Positions 37,290 through 47,290 of a stretch of DNA of 64,000 nt are shown here, in pieces (position 1 is the stretch's first letter; each line of letters begins with the position of its first letter). A program made the translations under genes and the position numbers. This stretch comes from Paracoccaceae bacterium (GTDB lineage Bacteria; Pseudomonadota; Alphaproteobacteria; Rhodobacterales; Rhodobacteraceae). Below the pieces are notes generated by a model that worked only from the letters and a program-made list of their open reading frames with translations, ran no database searches and had not been told where the DNA came from. The DNA is taken from NCBI GenBank assembly GCA_024742705.1, contig JANSXZ010000011.1, positions 1 through 64,000 of the forward strand. The letters are read 5' to 3'.

Positions 37290-37958
37290 ATGCGCGATCT
37301 GGCCGAAGGCTTTGAATACCCATCGCGGCACCGCCGGTGGCCGTGGCGCGCGCCATTGGGAAAGGTGATCTACGACCGCTGCGTTTCGTTGGTGATCCTG
37401 ATCGGAATTCTGCCGTTTCTGGCGGTGTTGTGCGTGGCAATTCGCATATCTTCGCCGGGGCCGATATTTTTCCGCCACACCCGCGTCGGCCTGGCGGGCC
37501 GGCGATTTGATTGCATCAAGTTTCGCACGATGGTGGCGGATGCGGAATTGCGGCTTGACGATCTGATCCGCGACGATCCGGCGGCCCGCGCGGCATGGCA
37601 CAGATACCGCAAACTCGACCCCGACCCACGGGTCACGCAATTGGGCGCCTTCCTGCGTCGCACCAGCCTGGATGAATTGCCGCAATTCTGGAACGTGCTG
37701 CGCGGCGATATGTCGATCGTCGGGCCGCGGCCGATTTCGCCACAGGAGGCGCGGCTCTATGCCAGTCATTTCGCCGCCTATTGCAGCGTGCGGCCCGGCA
37801 TCACCGGCGTCTGGCAGGTCAACGGACGCAGCGACACCTGTTATGACCGCCGTGTCGAAATGGACATGGCCTATATCCGCGAGCGCACCTTCTGGATGGA
37901 CCTGCGGCTGACGCTGCGCACGGTTCCGGCGGTTCTGGCTGGCGCCGGCGCGCGCTGA
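37290..37958 (+). CDS. ExoY-type undecaprenyl-phosphate sugar transferase
   Basis: The 222-residue protein has the bacterial sugar transferase domain. It contains one N-terminal membrane segment (VSLVILIGILPFLAVLCVAI), FRHTRVGLAGRRFDCIKFRTM, LRRTSLDELPQFWNVLRGDM, SIVGPRP and RPGITGVWQVNGRSD. It links a sugar-1-phosphate to undecaprenyl phosphate at the start of exopolysaccharide synthesis. No other exopolysaccharide genes are next to it. The ATG at 37290 is chosen over 37242 because the upstream residues are not conserved-looking. Confidence 0.88.
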   Translation: MRDLAEGFEYPSRHRRWPWRAPLGKVIYDRCVSLVILIGILPFLAVLCVAIRISSPGPIFFRHTRVGLAGRRFDCIKFRTMVADAELRLDDLIRDDPAARAAWHRYRKLDPDPRVTQLGAFLRRTSLDELPQFWNVLRGDMSIVGPRPISPQEARLYASHFAAYCSVRPGITGVWQVNGRSDTCYDRRVEMDMAYIRERTFWMDLRLTLRTVPAVLAGAGAR

Positions 37959-38076
37959 AACGGCGCGCCGGCCCACGCGATGCCCAGCCTTTTCAATCGC
38001 GCACAACTGTCCTAAGGTCGTGCGCTACAAGGTATCGAGCACCGCACCAAAAGCCAGAAGCGCAAGGCACACCGCG

Positions 38077-39240
38077 ATGAAGACGCTGACCAACACCGCC
38101 GAACTCGAGGCATACTGTGCCCGTGCACGTCAACATTCATATGTCACGGTCGACACCGAATTCCTGCGTGAACGGACGTATTACTCGAAACTCTGCCTGA
38201 TCCAGATGGCCATGCCGGGCGACGATCCCGATGCCGCGGTGCTGATCGATCCGCTGGCCGAGGGCCTGTCGCTGGATCCGCTCTATGCGCTGTTTCGCGA
38301 CACCGCGGTCGTCAAGGTTTTTCACGCCGCGCGGCAGGATCTGGAGATCTTCTACGTCGATGCAGGCGTCTTTCCCGAACCCTTGTTCGACACCCAGGTC
38401 GCCGCGATGGTCTGTGGCTTCGGCGAGCAGGTGGGATACGAGACGCTGGTGCGCAAGATCGTGCATCAGCCGCTGGACAAGACATCGCGTTTCACCGACT
38501 GGTCACGCCGTCCGCTGAGCGATGCGCAAAAGGTATATGCGCTGGCCGATGTTACGCATCTGCGCCAGATCTACGAACATCTTGCCGCCGAACTGGAACG
38601 CACCGGGCGCAGCCGCTGGGTGGCCGAGGAACTGGAAACCCTGACCAACCCGGCCACCTACGAAGTGGTCCCCACCGAGGCTTGGCGGCGCATCAAGACG
38701 CGCAGCAATTCGGTGCGGTTCCTGGCGGTGGTGCGCGAACTGGCCGCTTTCCGCGAAACCTATGCCCAGAGCCACGATATACCGCGCACGCGCGTATTCA
38801 AGGACGATGCGCTGGTCGAACTGGCCTCGACAAAACCCGGTTCGATGCAGGATCTGGGCCAGTCGCGCCTGTTGCTGCGCGAGGCGCGGCGCGGCGAGAT
38901 CGCCGATGGCATCCTGGCGGCGGTGGCGGCGGGGCTGAATTGCCCGCAAAACGATCTGCCGCGCATCGACCGCAGCCGCGAAAAGATCCAGGTGAACCCG
39001 GCGCTGGCCGATCTTCTGCGGGTGCTGCTGAAGGCCAAGACCGAAAGCGCGGGCGTTGCCGCCAAGCTGATCGCGCCCACCGCCGATCTGGACGCGATCG
39101 CCGGCGGGTTGCGCGATGTGCCCGCCCTTTCGGGTTGGCGGCGCGAGGTGTTCGGCGAAGACGCGCTGCGGCTGTGCAACGGTCAGCTTGCGCTGGCGGC
39201 CAAGGGCCAGTCGATCCGCATCATCGAAATCCCCGCCTAG
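38077..39240 (+). CDS. rnd: Ribonuclease D
   Basis: The 387-residue 3'-5' exonuclease trims tRNA precursors. The DEDD acidic residues are visible in VTVDTEFLRERTYYSKLC, FHAARQDLEIFY and YALADVTHLRQIYEHL. The HRDC domain follows (about 210-290: NSVRFLAVVRELAAFRE, ALVELASTKPGS). The ATG at 38077 gives the standard start MKTLTNTAELEAYC. It is 118 bp downstream of the sugar transferase. Confidence 0.94.
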   Translation: MKTLTNTAELEAYCARARQHSYVTVDTEFLRERTYYSKLCLIQMAMPGDDPDAAVLIDPLAEGLSLDPLYALFRDTAVVKVFHAARQDLEIFYVDAGVFPEPLFDTQVAAMVCGFGEQVGYETLVRKIVHQPLDKTSRFTDWSRRPLSDAQKVYALADVTHLRQIYEHLAAELERTGRSRWVAEELETLTNPATYEVVPTEAWRRIKTRSNSVRFLAVVRELAAFRETYAQSHDIPRTRVFKDDALVELASTKPGSMQDLGQSRLLLREARRGEIADGILAAVAAGLNCPQNDLPRIDRSREKIQVNPALADLLRVLLKAKTESAGVAAKLIAPTADLDAIAGGLRDVPALSGWRREVFGEDALRLCNGQLALAAKGQSIRIIEIPA

Positions 39241-39279
39241 AACGGCCCCGGAACGGAACCGGGTGCCGGCAAGGCCGGA

Positions 39280-40191
39280 TCAGATGCCCGATTTTTCAGC
39301 CATCGCCGCGGTCAGTTGCTGGGCGAACTTGGCCGAGGCCACCGGCAGCGTGCGGCCCTTCATCTGGCCCAGAAGCAAACGACCCGGCGGCATGTCGCGG
39401 TCGGACAGCGGGCGATGGGCGATCCCGCTCTGGGCCGAGGCATTCAGACCGATCGGGATCTGGAACCCGACAGCCTGTTCGCGGGTCACATAGTGCCGGA
39501 TCAATTCGAAGGATTCGGTTTCGAGAGCCGGCGTAAGGGTCTGACCGCGCCGCATCGCCGCCAGTTCCAGCAGATGGCGCACGCCATAGGCCGCCGAGGG
39601 CAGCACCAGCTTGTGGCGCAGGCAATCGCTGAGCCTCAGTTCGGTTTTATCGGCCAGCGGGCTGCCGCGTGAAAACACCGCGTGAACCTGTTGCGGCATC
39701 GCAAAAAGCACTTCGAATTCAACAAGGTGAACAGGCTCGAAGACCAGCGCCAGGTCGCTGCTGAAGGCCGCAAGATCGCGTTCGGCCTGCGCACGATCGC
39801 GCACGTTCACGGTAAAGGTCACGCCGGGATGCGCGGCGCGGTAAATCGCGATCTGGCGGGGCAGGAAATACGGCAGCAACGCCTGCGAGCAAGCCACCGA
39901 GACATGGCCGCGTCTCTGGCCCGACAGGTCGGCAACCTGCGATTGCACCCGCGCCAGATCTGTCTTCTGGGCGCGGATGTGCTGCATCAGAAGTTCGCCC
40001 GCCGGGTTCAGCCGCATCCCCCGCGGCAGCCGTTCGAACACCGGCCAGCCGAATTCGCTTTCAAAGCTCTGGATGCGCCGGTTCAGCGCCGAAGCGGTCA
40101 GATTCGTGTCTTCTGCGGCCTTGCGGATCGAACCGGCACGCACCACCGCCTCGATCAGTTCAAATGTTCGCAAGTATTTCAAATCATCCAC
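39280..40191 (-). CDS. LysR-family transcriptional regulator
   Basis: The 303-residue regulator has the N-terminal winged HTH (FELIEAVVRAGSIRKAAEDT, LTASALNRRIQSFE), followed by a LysR substrate-binding domain (HVSVACSQALLPYFLPRQIA). It is divergent from the ABC transporter substrate-binding gene with 130 bp between, so it is likely its activator. The start is a GTG at 40191. A TTG at 40182 with a better ribosome site (AAGGTGG) is an alternative. The ORF extends further upstream but that part is not protein-like. Confidence 0.87.
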   Translation of the reverse strand: MDDLKYLRTFELIEAVVRAGSIRKAAEDTNLTASALNRRIQSFESEFGWPVFERLPRGMRLNPAGELLMQHIRAQKTDLARVQSQVADLSGQRRGHVSVACSQALLPYFLPRQIAIYRAAHPGVTFTVNVRDRAQAERDLAAFSSDLALVFEPVHLVEFEVLFAMPQQVHAVFSRGSPLADKTELRLSDCLRHKLVLPSAAYGVRHLLELAAMRRGQTLTPALETESFELIRHYVTREQAVGFQIPIGLNASAQSGIAHRPLSDRDMPPGRLLLGQMKGRTLPVASAKFAQQLTAAMAEKSGI

Positions 40192-40321
40192 CTTTTCACT
40201 ATCCGATGCAAAAAACGCAACGGGTATATGAATATATAGCAGTAGAAGTGCGCATGGTTCCAGAGCACATTCGGCGCAAAGCAATGGAACGCCATTGCAC
40301 CTGCCGCGAAAGGGCCGACAG
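40192..40321. promoter_or_regulatory. Divergent LysR/ABC-transporter control region
   Basis: The AT-rich centre holds TATAT-GA-ATATA (40225-40236), a short perfect dyad that could be a LysR T-N11-A-type site or an overlapping -10. I found no longer repeat. It should contain promoters for both the LysR gene and the transporter operon. Confidence 0.4.
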
Positions 40322-41929
40322 ATGACAGGAAATTCAAACCGACGCGATTTCATGAAAATGGGCATGGCCGGGGCTTCGATGCTGCCGTTTCTCAAGGCTA
40401 TGCCTGCACTTGCGCAGGGGTCCGATACCCTGGTGGTGGTGACCGGGCAGACGATCAATTCGCTCGATCTGCACCGCACCGGTACCAGCCGCGCGTCCTA
40501 TCAGGTGGGCGTGAACTGCTATGACCGGCTGTTGTCGTTCGGCACCAAGGAGGCGATCGGCGGCGGTTTTTCCTACGACTACCAGGTGATCGAGCCGGAG
40601 TTGGCCGAAAGCTGGACCGTGTCCGACGACGGCATGACACTGACCTTCAAACTGAAGCCCGAGGCACGCTTCTGGGACGGGCGCAAGGTGACGGCCGAGG
40701 ATGTGAAATGGTCGTTCGACCGGGCCGTATCAGTTGGCGGTTTTCCGACCGTCCAGATGAAGGCCGGCGGGCTTGAGCGCCCCGAGCAGTTCATGGCCGT
40801 CGACGAGGAAACCTTCGTGATAAAGCTTGACCAGCCGTCCAAGCTGACAATTCCCGACCTTGCTGTGCCGGTGCCCTATATCATCAATTCCGTCGAGGCC
40901 CGCGCCAATGCAACCGCCGACGACCCCTGGGCGCTGGACTATCTGCACATGACGCCGGCGGGATCGGGCGCCTACAAGGTGCTGCGCTGGAATCCGGGCG
41001 AACAGCTGGTTTATGAGCGCAACGAAGACTGGGTGGGCGGCACGATGCCGGCGGTGAAACGCGTGGTGATCCGCGAAGTGCCCAGCCCGGCGACACGCCG
41101 CGCGCTGATCGAACGCGGCGACGTGCAACTGGCCTTTGGCATCCCCGACAAGGACGCCGCCGAACTTGCCGACAAGATCGACGTGTTCTCGACCCCGGTG
41201 GAAAACTGCATCCATTGCCTGTGCCCGAACTTTGCATTCGAGCCGTTCCAGGATCCCGACGTGCGTAAGGCCATAGCCTATGCCGTGCCCTACGAAGACA
41301 TCTTCCAGGCCGCCGCCTATGGCCGCGGTCTGCCGCTTTGGGGTGACGACAGCCCGATCGACGATATCGCCTGGCCGCGCAAGACGCAGTATTACACCGA
41401 TCTGGACAAGGCGCGCGAGCATCTGGCCAAGTCGGCCTATCCCGACGGCTTCGAGGTGCCGCTTTCGATCAGCCTCGATCTGGCATCGTGGATGGAGCCC
41501 ACCGCGCTTCTGGTGCAGGAGGCCCTGGGCAAGATCGGGATCAAGGTGGAAATCGAAAAGATCCCCGGTGCCAACTGGCGCACAGCGGTTCTGGTGGAAA
41601 AGCGCCTGCCGCTGCATCTCGAGAATTTCGGTGGCTGGCTGAACACGCCGGATTACTATTTCTTCTGGGCCTACAAGGATGGGCACCTGTTCAATTCCTC
41701 CAACTACCGCAACGAGGAGATCGAGGCACTGGTGGACGCGACGTTGCACATGCCGATGGACGATCCGGCCTATGCGCCGCAGATCAAGCGGATGTTCGAG
41801 ATCGCACTGGACGAACTGCCGCGTATCCCGCTGTATCAGCCGGCGCTGAACGTGGCGGCCAACGGGGCGGAAGGCTATGAATTCTGGTTCCATCGCCAAC
41901 TGGACGTGCGCCCCCTCAAGGCGACCTGA
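40322..41929 (+). CDS. Peptide/nickel-type ABC transporter substrate-binding protein (Tat-exported)
   Basis: The 535-residue protein is SBP family 5. It starts with a twin-arginine signal NRRDFMKMGMAGASMLPFLK, then ALAQGSDTLVVV. Typical domain segments are LAESWTVSDDGMTLTFKLKP and WDGRKVTAEDVKWSFDRAV. SBP-5 proteins bind peptides, nickel, or amide/opine-like solutes. The rest of the operon points to an amide or urea-type ligand. The ATG at 40322 fits the signal peptide. Confidence 0.9.
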   Translation: MTGNSNRRDFMKMGMAGASMLPFLKAMPALAQGSDTLVVVTGQTINSLDLHRTGTSRASYQVGVNCYDRLLSFGTKEAIGGGFSYDYQVIEPELAESWTVSDDGMTLTFKLKPEARFWDGRKVTAEDVKWSFDRAVSVGGFPTVQMKAGGLERPEQFMAVDEETFVIKLDQPSKLTIPDLAVPVPYIINSVEARANATADDPWALDYLHMTPAGSGAYKVLRWNPGEQLVYERNEDWVGGTMPAVKRVVIREVPSPATRRALIERGDVQLAFGIPDKDAAELADKIDVFSTPVENCIHCLCPNFAFEPFQDPDVRKAIAYAVPYEDIFQAAAYGRGLPLWGDDSPIDDIAWPRKTQYYTDLDKAREHLAKSAYPDGFEVPLSISLDLASWMEPTALLVQEALGKIGIKVEIEKIPGANWRTAVLVEKRLPLHLENFGGWLNTPDYYFFWAYKDGHLFNSSNYRNEEIEALVDATLHMPMDDPAYAPQIKRMFEIALDELPRIPLYQPALNVAANGAEGYEFWFHRQLDVRPLKAT

Positions 41930-41933
41930 CCCG

Positions 41934-42968
41934 ATGCTTTCGGGGTATCCCCGGCTGCGCGCGATCCTATTGCGGATCGCGCAGGCCGTGCCGGTGGTGT
42001 TCGGGGTGGTGGTTATCAGCTTTCTACTCACCCGTGCGCTGCCGGGCGATCCGGCGGTGTACTTTGCCGGGGTCATGGCCGACGAGCAATCCATCGAACA
42101 GACCCGCATCGCGCTGGGTCTGGACAAGCCGCTTCCGCAGCAGTTCGCGATCTATGTCGGCAACCTGTTGCAAGGCGATCTGGGCCAGTCGGTGTCCAGC
42201 GGCCGTGCCGTGGCGACCGATCTTGCGAACCGCCTGCCGGCCTCGCTCGAACTGACGTTGACGGCGCTGTTGCTGGCGGTTCTGGTGGCGGTGCCGCTGG
42301 GTGTCTGGGCGGCGACGCGGCCGGGCACATGGGTGGACCATCTGTGCCGGATCGTGGTGACGGCGGGCGTATCACTGCCAACGTTCTTCACCGGCATCCT
42401 TTTGATCTACATCTTCTATTACATCCTTGGGGTGGCGCCGTCGCCTTTGGGCCGGCTGGATTTCATCTATTTCGAACCGGACCACGTCACCGGCTTCTAC
42501 CTGATCGATGCGGCGCTGGCCGGCGATTGGGAGACCTGGCGCGGCGCGGTCAAGCAACTGATGCTGCCGTCGATCACACTGGCGCTGTTCACGCTGGCGC
42601 CGGTGGCGCGGATGACCCGCGCGGCGATGTTGTCGGCGCTTTCGGCCGATTTCATCCGCACAGCACGCGCCGCCGGCCTGTCCGGGCGCAAGGTTCTGTT
42701 CGGATATGCGCTGCGCAACGCGCTGTTGCCGGTGGTCACGACGCTGGGCATGGTGTTTTCCTTTGCGCTGGGGGCCAATGTGCTGGTCGAGAAGGTCTTT
42801 GCCTGGCCTGGCATCGGTTCCTACGCGGTCGAGGCGCTGGTGGTGTCCGACTATGCGGCGGTGCAGGGGTTCGTCCTGGCGATGGCGTTGTTGTTCGTCA
42901 CGCTGAACCTGGTCATCGATCTGCTTTACACGGTAATCGATCCGCGCATCGGGTTCGTGTCGCAATGA
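41934..42968 (+). CDS. ABC transporter permease (DppB type)
   Basis: The 344-residue permease has about six membrane segments. It begins with an N-terminal helix (IAQAVPVVFGVVVISFLLTR), carries the DppB pattern ALPGDPAVYFAG and the EAA loop ADFIRTARAAGLSGRKVLFGYALRNALLPVV. It follows the binding protein after 4 bp, and its stop overlaps the next permease start by 4 bp (ATGA). Confidence 0.92.
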   Translation: MLSGYPRLRAILLRIAQAVPVVFGVVVISFLLTRALPGDPAVYFAGVMADEQSIEQTRIALGLDKPLPQQFAIYVGNLLQGDLGQSVSSGRAVATDLANRLPASLELTLTALLLAVLVAVPLGVWAATRPGTWVDHLCRIVVTAGVSLPTFFTGILLIYIFYYILGVAPSPLGRLDFIYFEPDHVTGFYLIDAALAGDWETWRGAVKQLMLPSITLALFTLAPVARMTRAAMLSALSADFIRTARAAGLSGRKVLFGYALRNALLPVVTTLGMVFSFALGANVLVEKVFAWPGIGSYAVEALVVSDYAAVQGFVLAMALLFVTLNLVIDLLYTVIDPRIGFVSQ

Positions 42969-43843
42969 AGGGGTCAGCCACGGAAACACCGTCGATGGCG
43001 CCGGGGCGCCTGGATCATTTCATTTATGTGCTGCGGTCCAATCCGGTCACGCTTCTGGCCTTCGGGATGCTGTTCTTCATCCTCGGCTGCGCGGTCTTCG
43101 GCCCGGCGCTGGTGCCCTACGATCCACTGGCCACCAATGCATCCAACGCGTTGCAAGCGCCCTCGTGGCAGCATTGGTTCGGCACCGACAACCTGGGCCG
43201 CGATGTCTTCAGCCGGGTGATCGTTGCGACGCGGCTGGACCTGACGATATCGGTTGCCGCGGTGGCGATGTCGTTTGTGGTGGGATCGGTCCTGGGCGGC
43301 ATCGCCGGGTACTGGGGCGGCTGGATCGACAACGTGCTGAACCGCGTGCTGGACACGATCATGGCCTTTCCGCTGTTCGTTCTGGCGATGGGGATCGTCG
43401 CCGCGCTGGGCAACACGATTGAAAACATCATCTACGCCACGGCGATCATCAACATGCCTTTCTATGCCCGGCTGGTCCGCGCCGAAGTGAACATCCGCCG
43501 GAATGCCGGTTTTGCACAGGCCGCCAAGCTGGCCGGCAATTCCGACCTTCGGGTGCTGGCGGTGCACATCTTTCCCAACGCCCTGCCGCCGATGATGGTG
43601 CAGGTCTCGCTGAACCTCGGCTGGGCCATCCTGAATGCCGCGGGCCTTTCGTTCATCGGTCTGGGCGTGCGCCCACCAACGCCTGAATGGGGTATCATGG
43701 TGGCCGAAGGCGCGAACTTCATCGTCTCGGGCGAATGGTGGCTGGCGGTGTTTCCGGGGCTTTGGCTGATGATGGCTGTCTTTACCTTCAACCTGCTGGG
43801 CGACGGTCTGCGCGACATCGTCGACCCGCGCAAGAGGACATGA
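42965..43843 (+). CDS. ABC transporter permease (DppC type)
   Basis: The 292-residue permease has the DppC N-terminal region (FGMLFFILGCAVFGPALVPY, DPLATN), the typical HWFGTDNLGRDVFSRVI segment and an EAA loop around AQAAKLAGNSDLRVLAVHIF. It pairs with the preceding permease to form the membrane channel. The next gene, the fused ATPase, starts 4 bp after its stop. Confidence 0.92.
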   Translation: MKGSATETPSMAPGRLDHFIYVLRSNPVTLLAFGMLFFILGCAVFGPALVPYDPLATNASNALQAPSWQHWFGTDNLGRDVFSRVIVATRLDLTISVAAVAMSFVVGSVLGGIAGYWGGWIDNVLNRVLDTIMAFPLFVLAMGIVAALGNTIENIIYATAIINMPFYARLVRAEVNIRRNAGFAQAAKLAGNSDLRVLAVHIFPNALPPMMVQVSLNLGWAILNAAGLSFIGLGVRPPTPEWGIMVAEGANFIVSGEWWLAVFPGLWLMMAVFTFNLLGDGLRDIVDPRKRT

Positions 43844-43847
43844 CCGG

Positions 43848-45482
43848 ATGCTGAGCGTCAGGGATCTGGCGGTGTCGTTCCAGACCCGCCGCGGCGAAGT
43901 CAACGCGGTGCGCGGGATCAGCTTCGATCTGGCCAAGGGCGAAATCCTGGGCATCGTCGGCGAAAGCGGTTCTGGCAAATCCGTCACCTCTTATGCGCTG
44001 ATGCGGATCCTCGACGCGGGTGGCGTGATCCGCGCGGGCGAGGTGCAGTATTCCGGGCTTGACCTGCGGCGCGCGTCGGAACGGGCGATGACCGATGTGC
44101 GCGGGCGCGAGATTTCGATGATCTTCCAGAACCCGCGCGCCGCGTTGAACCCGATCCGCAAGGTCGGCCACCAGATCGAGGACGTGCTGCGCCAGCACGC
44201 GCGCGCCACCCGCCAGGACAGCCGCGACAAGGCAATCGCGGCGATGCAGGCGGTGCGCATCAAGGACGCGGAATCGCGGTTCGATGCCTATCCTTTCGAA
44301 CTGTCGGGCGGCATGTGCCAGAGGATCGTCTGTGCCATCGCCCTGGCCTGCGACCCTCGGTTGCTGATCGCCGACGAGCCGACAACCGGGCTGGACATCA
44401 CGACCCAGAAGGCGGTGATGGATCTGGTGCGCGACCTGATACGCGAACGCCAGATGAGCAGCATCCTGATAACCCATGATCTGGGGCTTGCCGCGCAATA
44501 CTGCGACCGGATCATGGTGATGAAGGACGGCGAGATCGTCGAACAGGGCGATCCCGCCCGGATCTTCGAAGCGCCGCGCCACCCCTACAGCCGGCGTCTG
44601 GTGGATGCGACGCCGCGTGCGGGCGAAAGCATCCGCAGCCTTCTGCCGCCCGCCGACCGAACGCCGCTGAAGCCGCATGTGGTGCAGCCGCGTGCCCTGG
44701 TGCAGGTGCGCGATCTGACCAAGACCTACGCCGGAAAATCCGGCCCCGTGCATGCGGTGCGCGGGATCTCGTTCGATATCATGCAGGGCCAGAGCGTGGG
44801 TCTTGTGGGCGAAAGCGGCTGCGGCAAATCCACGACCTCTGAAATCATGGTCCGGTTGCAGGATGCGACCAGCGGCGCGGTGATCTTTGATGGCACCGAT
44901 ATCACCGCCACTCCGGCGCGCGCCTATGCGCGCGATCCGCGCCGCGCCGACATCCAGATGGTGTTTCAGGACGCCACCGACAGCCTTAACCCGCGCCACT
45001 CGGCCCGTCAGACCATTGCCGAACCGCTCAGGCGGCTGGCCGGCATGGGCCGCGCGCAATGCGCCGCGCGGGTGGATGAACTGGCCGCGCTGGTTGGTCT
45101 GCCGCACAGCCTGCTCGACCGGTTCCCGCACCAGCTTTCGGGTGGCCAGAAGGCCCGCGTGGGCATCGCGCGCGCTGTCGCTCTGGAACCGCGGTTCCTG
45201 ATCCTCGACGAACCGACAGCGGCGCTGGACGTGTCGATCCAGGCGGTGGTTCTGAACCTGCTGGTGGATCTGCGCGCCAAACTGGGGATGACCTACCTGT
45301 TCGTCAGCCACGACCTGCACGTCGTGCGCCTGCTGTGCGATCATGTCGTCGTGATGAAGGACGGGGTGATCTGCGAACAGGGGCCGACCCAGTCGGTCAT
45401 GGCCAACCCCGGCAACGCATACACCAAGACCCTGCTGGACGCCGCGCCGAAACCGCCGGCGCGACGCCAGCCCCAGACATGA
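43848..45482 (+). CDS. Fused double ABC transporter ATPase (DppD-DppF type)
   Basis: The 544-residue protein fuses two nucleotide-binding domains usually encoded separately. The first has Walker A GESGSGKS, signature LSGGMCQRIVCAIAL and Walker B LLIADEPTTGLD. The second has GESGCGKS, LSGGQKARVGIARAV and LILDEPTAALD. The first signature (LSGGM) departs from LSGGQ. The oligopeptide C-terminal extension (HPYSRRLVDATPR) is present in the first half. The fusion drives the permease pair. Confidence 0.93.
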   Translation: MLSVRDLAVSFQTRRGEVNAVRGISFDLAKGEILGIVGESGSGKSVTSYALMRILDAGGVIRAGEVQYSGLDLRRASERAMTDVRGREISMIFQNPRAALNPIRKVGHQIEDVLRQHARATRQDSRDKAIAAMQAVRIKDAESRFDAYPFELSGGMCQRIVCAIALACDPRLLIADEPTTGLDITTQKAVMDLVRDLIRERQMSSILITHDLGLAAQYCDRIMVMKDGEIVEQGDPARIFEAPRHPYSRRLVDATPRAGESIRSLLPPADRTPLKPHVVQPRALVQVRDLTKTYAGKSGPVHAVRGISFDIMQGQSVGLVGESGCGKSTTSEIMVRLQDATSGAVIFDGTDITATPARAYARDPRRADIQMVFQDATDSLNPRHSARQTIAEPLRRLAGMGRAQCAARVDELAALVGLPHSLLDRFPHQLSGGQKARVGIARAVALEPRFLILDEPTAALDVSIQAVVLNLLVDLRAKLGMTYLFVSHDLHVVRLLCDHVVVMKDGVICEQGPTQSVMANPGNAYTKTLLDAAPKPPARRQPQT

Positions 45483-45496
45483 CCGGAGCCGCGATA

Positions 45497-47290
45497 ATGC
45501 TGTCAAACCTGCCTTTCACCCTGCCTGATCTGCGCCGGGCCTATGCCGACGGCACTTCGCCCGAAACCGTCGTGGACGAGGTTCTGGCCCGCATCGCGGC
45601 CACCGGCGACGATTGCATCTTCATTCATCTGCGCGACGGCGATGCGCTGCGCGCCGAAGCGCGCGCATTGGGGCCATACGATCCGGCCCTGCCTCTCTGG
45701 GGGGTGCCCTTCGCCGTCAAGGACAACATCGATGTCGCCGGCATCGAAACCACGGCCGGTTGCCCGGCCTACGCCTATACGCCAGAGCACGATGCCTTTG
45801 CCGTGGCTCGGCTGCGCGCGGCGGGGGCGCTGGTGGTGGGCAAGACCAACCTCGATCAATTCGCGACCGGCCTTGTGGGGGTGCGCACACCCTACGGCGC
45901 GCCGAAGAACGCGGTGGATCCGGCGCTGGTGCCGGGCGGATCGTCGGGCGGATCGGGCGTGGTCGTTGGCCATGGCGCCGTGGCCTTCGCCCTGGGCACC
46001 GACACGGCGGGATCGGGCCGCGTGCCGGCGGCGCTGAACAACATCGTCGGGCTGAAACCGACGCTGGGCGCGATTTCGGCGGGCGGCGTGGTGCCGGCCT
46101 GCCGGACGCTCGATACGATTTCGGTGTTCGCGCCCACGGTCGATGATGCCTACGAGGTGTTTTCGGTGGCGCGCGGGTTCGATGCCACCGATGCCTATTC
46201 CCGGCCGGTACCCGAAGCCAGGATGACCCGCCCGCCGCGCGGCTTGCGCATCGGCGTGCCCGACGCGGGATCGCTGCGGTTCTTCGGCGACGAAACCCAG
46301 CGCGCGGCGTTCCAGCGCGATGTCGCGCGTCTGGAAACGATGGGCGCGCAGGTGACGGCGGTGGATTTCGCGCCGCTCCACGCGATTGCCGCCATGCTCT
46401 ATGAAGGCGCCTGGGTTGCCGAGCGCTACACCGTGATCGCGGATCTTCTGGTGCGCGATCCGCAATCGGTGCATCCGGTGACACGCCAGATCATCGGTCA
46501 GGCCGAAACCCTGAGCGCGGCAGACGCGTTTCGCGGGATCTACCGGCTGGCCGAACTGAAGCGCCTGGCCGAACCGATGCTGGCGGCGGTCGACATGCTT
46601 TGCGTTCCCACCATTCCCACCTTCTACACGGTGGCCGATCTGAACGACGATCCGATCACGCCGAATTCGAACCTGGGCACCTATACCAACTTCGTAAACC
46701 TTCTGGATATGTGCGGCATCGCCGTGCCGACGGCGCCGCGCACCGATGGCTTGCCGGGCAGCGTGACGCTGCTGGCGGCGGCGGGGCACGACGCGGCGGT
46801 GGCGGCGGTGGCCCGTGGCTTTGAATCCGACGTGACGCGCAACATGGGCGCCACGTCTCACAAGCTGCGCGCGCCGGTACCCTTGCCCGAACCTGCCGGC
46901 GATCACATCGAAATCGCCGTATGCGGCGCGCATATGGATGGCCTCGCGCTGAACCGGCAACTGCTGGACCGTGGTGCGCATCTGGTCGGGCCGGCACAGA
47001 CCGCCCCCAGCTACAAGTTATTCGCGCTGGCCGGCGGACCGCCCGAACGTCCGGGCCTTGTGCGCACCGAAGCCGGGCAGGGCGCCTGTGTCGCGCTCGA
47101 GGTCTGGTCGATGCCGCGTGCCGAATTCGGCGCCTTCATCGATCTGGTGCCCGCTCCGCTGGCCATCGGATCGGTCGAGCTGACCGACGGGCGCCGCGTC
47201 AAGGGTTTCGTGTGCGAAGCGGCCGGTACCACGGGCGCCACCGACATCACGCATATCGCCGACTGGCGCGCCTATGCGGGTGCCCCATGA
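45497..47290 (+). CDS. atzF: Allophanate hydrolase, AtzF-like
   Basis: The 597-residue protein has an amidase-signature N-terminal domain with lysine in VPFAVKDNID and the Ser-cisSer pair in PGGSSGGSGVVV, preceded by GKTNLDQFATGLVG. It has a C-terminal domain (about 475-597, IEIAVCGAHMDGLALNRQLL) typical of allophanate hydrolases. It should convert allophanate to ammonia and CO2. No urea carboxylase or cyanuric/biuret enzyme is in the window, so the source of allophanate is unclear. The ATG at 45497 has GGAG upstream. An ATG at 45479 overlaps the transporter stop. Another amide substrate is possible. Confidence 0.8.
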   Translation: MLSNLPFTLPDLRRAYADGTSPETVVDEVLARIAATGDDCIFIHLRDGDALRAEARALGPYDPALPLWGVPFAVKDNIDVAGIETTAGCPAYAYTPEHDAFAVARLRAAGALVVGKTNLDQFATGLVGVRTPYGAPKNAVDPALVPGGSSGGSGVVVGHGAVAFALGTDTAGSGRVPAALNNIVGLKPTLGAISAGGVVPACRTLDTISVFAPTVDDAYEVFSVARGFDATDAYSRPVPEARMTRPPRGLRIGVPDAGSLRFFGDETQRAAFQRDVARLETMGAQVTAVDFAPLHAIAAMLYEGAWVAERYTVIADLLVRDPQSVHPVTRQIIGQAETLSAADAFRGIYRLAELKRLAEPMLAAVDMLCVPTIPTFYTVADLNDDPITPNSNLGTYTNFVNLLDMCGIAVPTAPRTDGLPGSVTLLAAAGHDAAVAAVARGFESDVTRNMGATSHKLRAPVPLPEPAGDHIEIAVCGAHMDGLALNRQLLDRGAHLVGPAQTAPSYKLFALAGGPPERPGLVRTEAGQGACVALEVWSMPRAEFGAFIDLVPAPLAIGSVELTDGRRVKGFVCEAAGTTGATDITHIADWRAYAGAP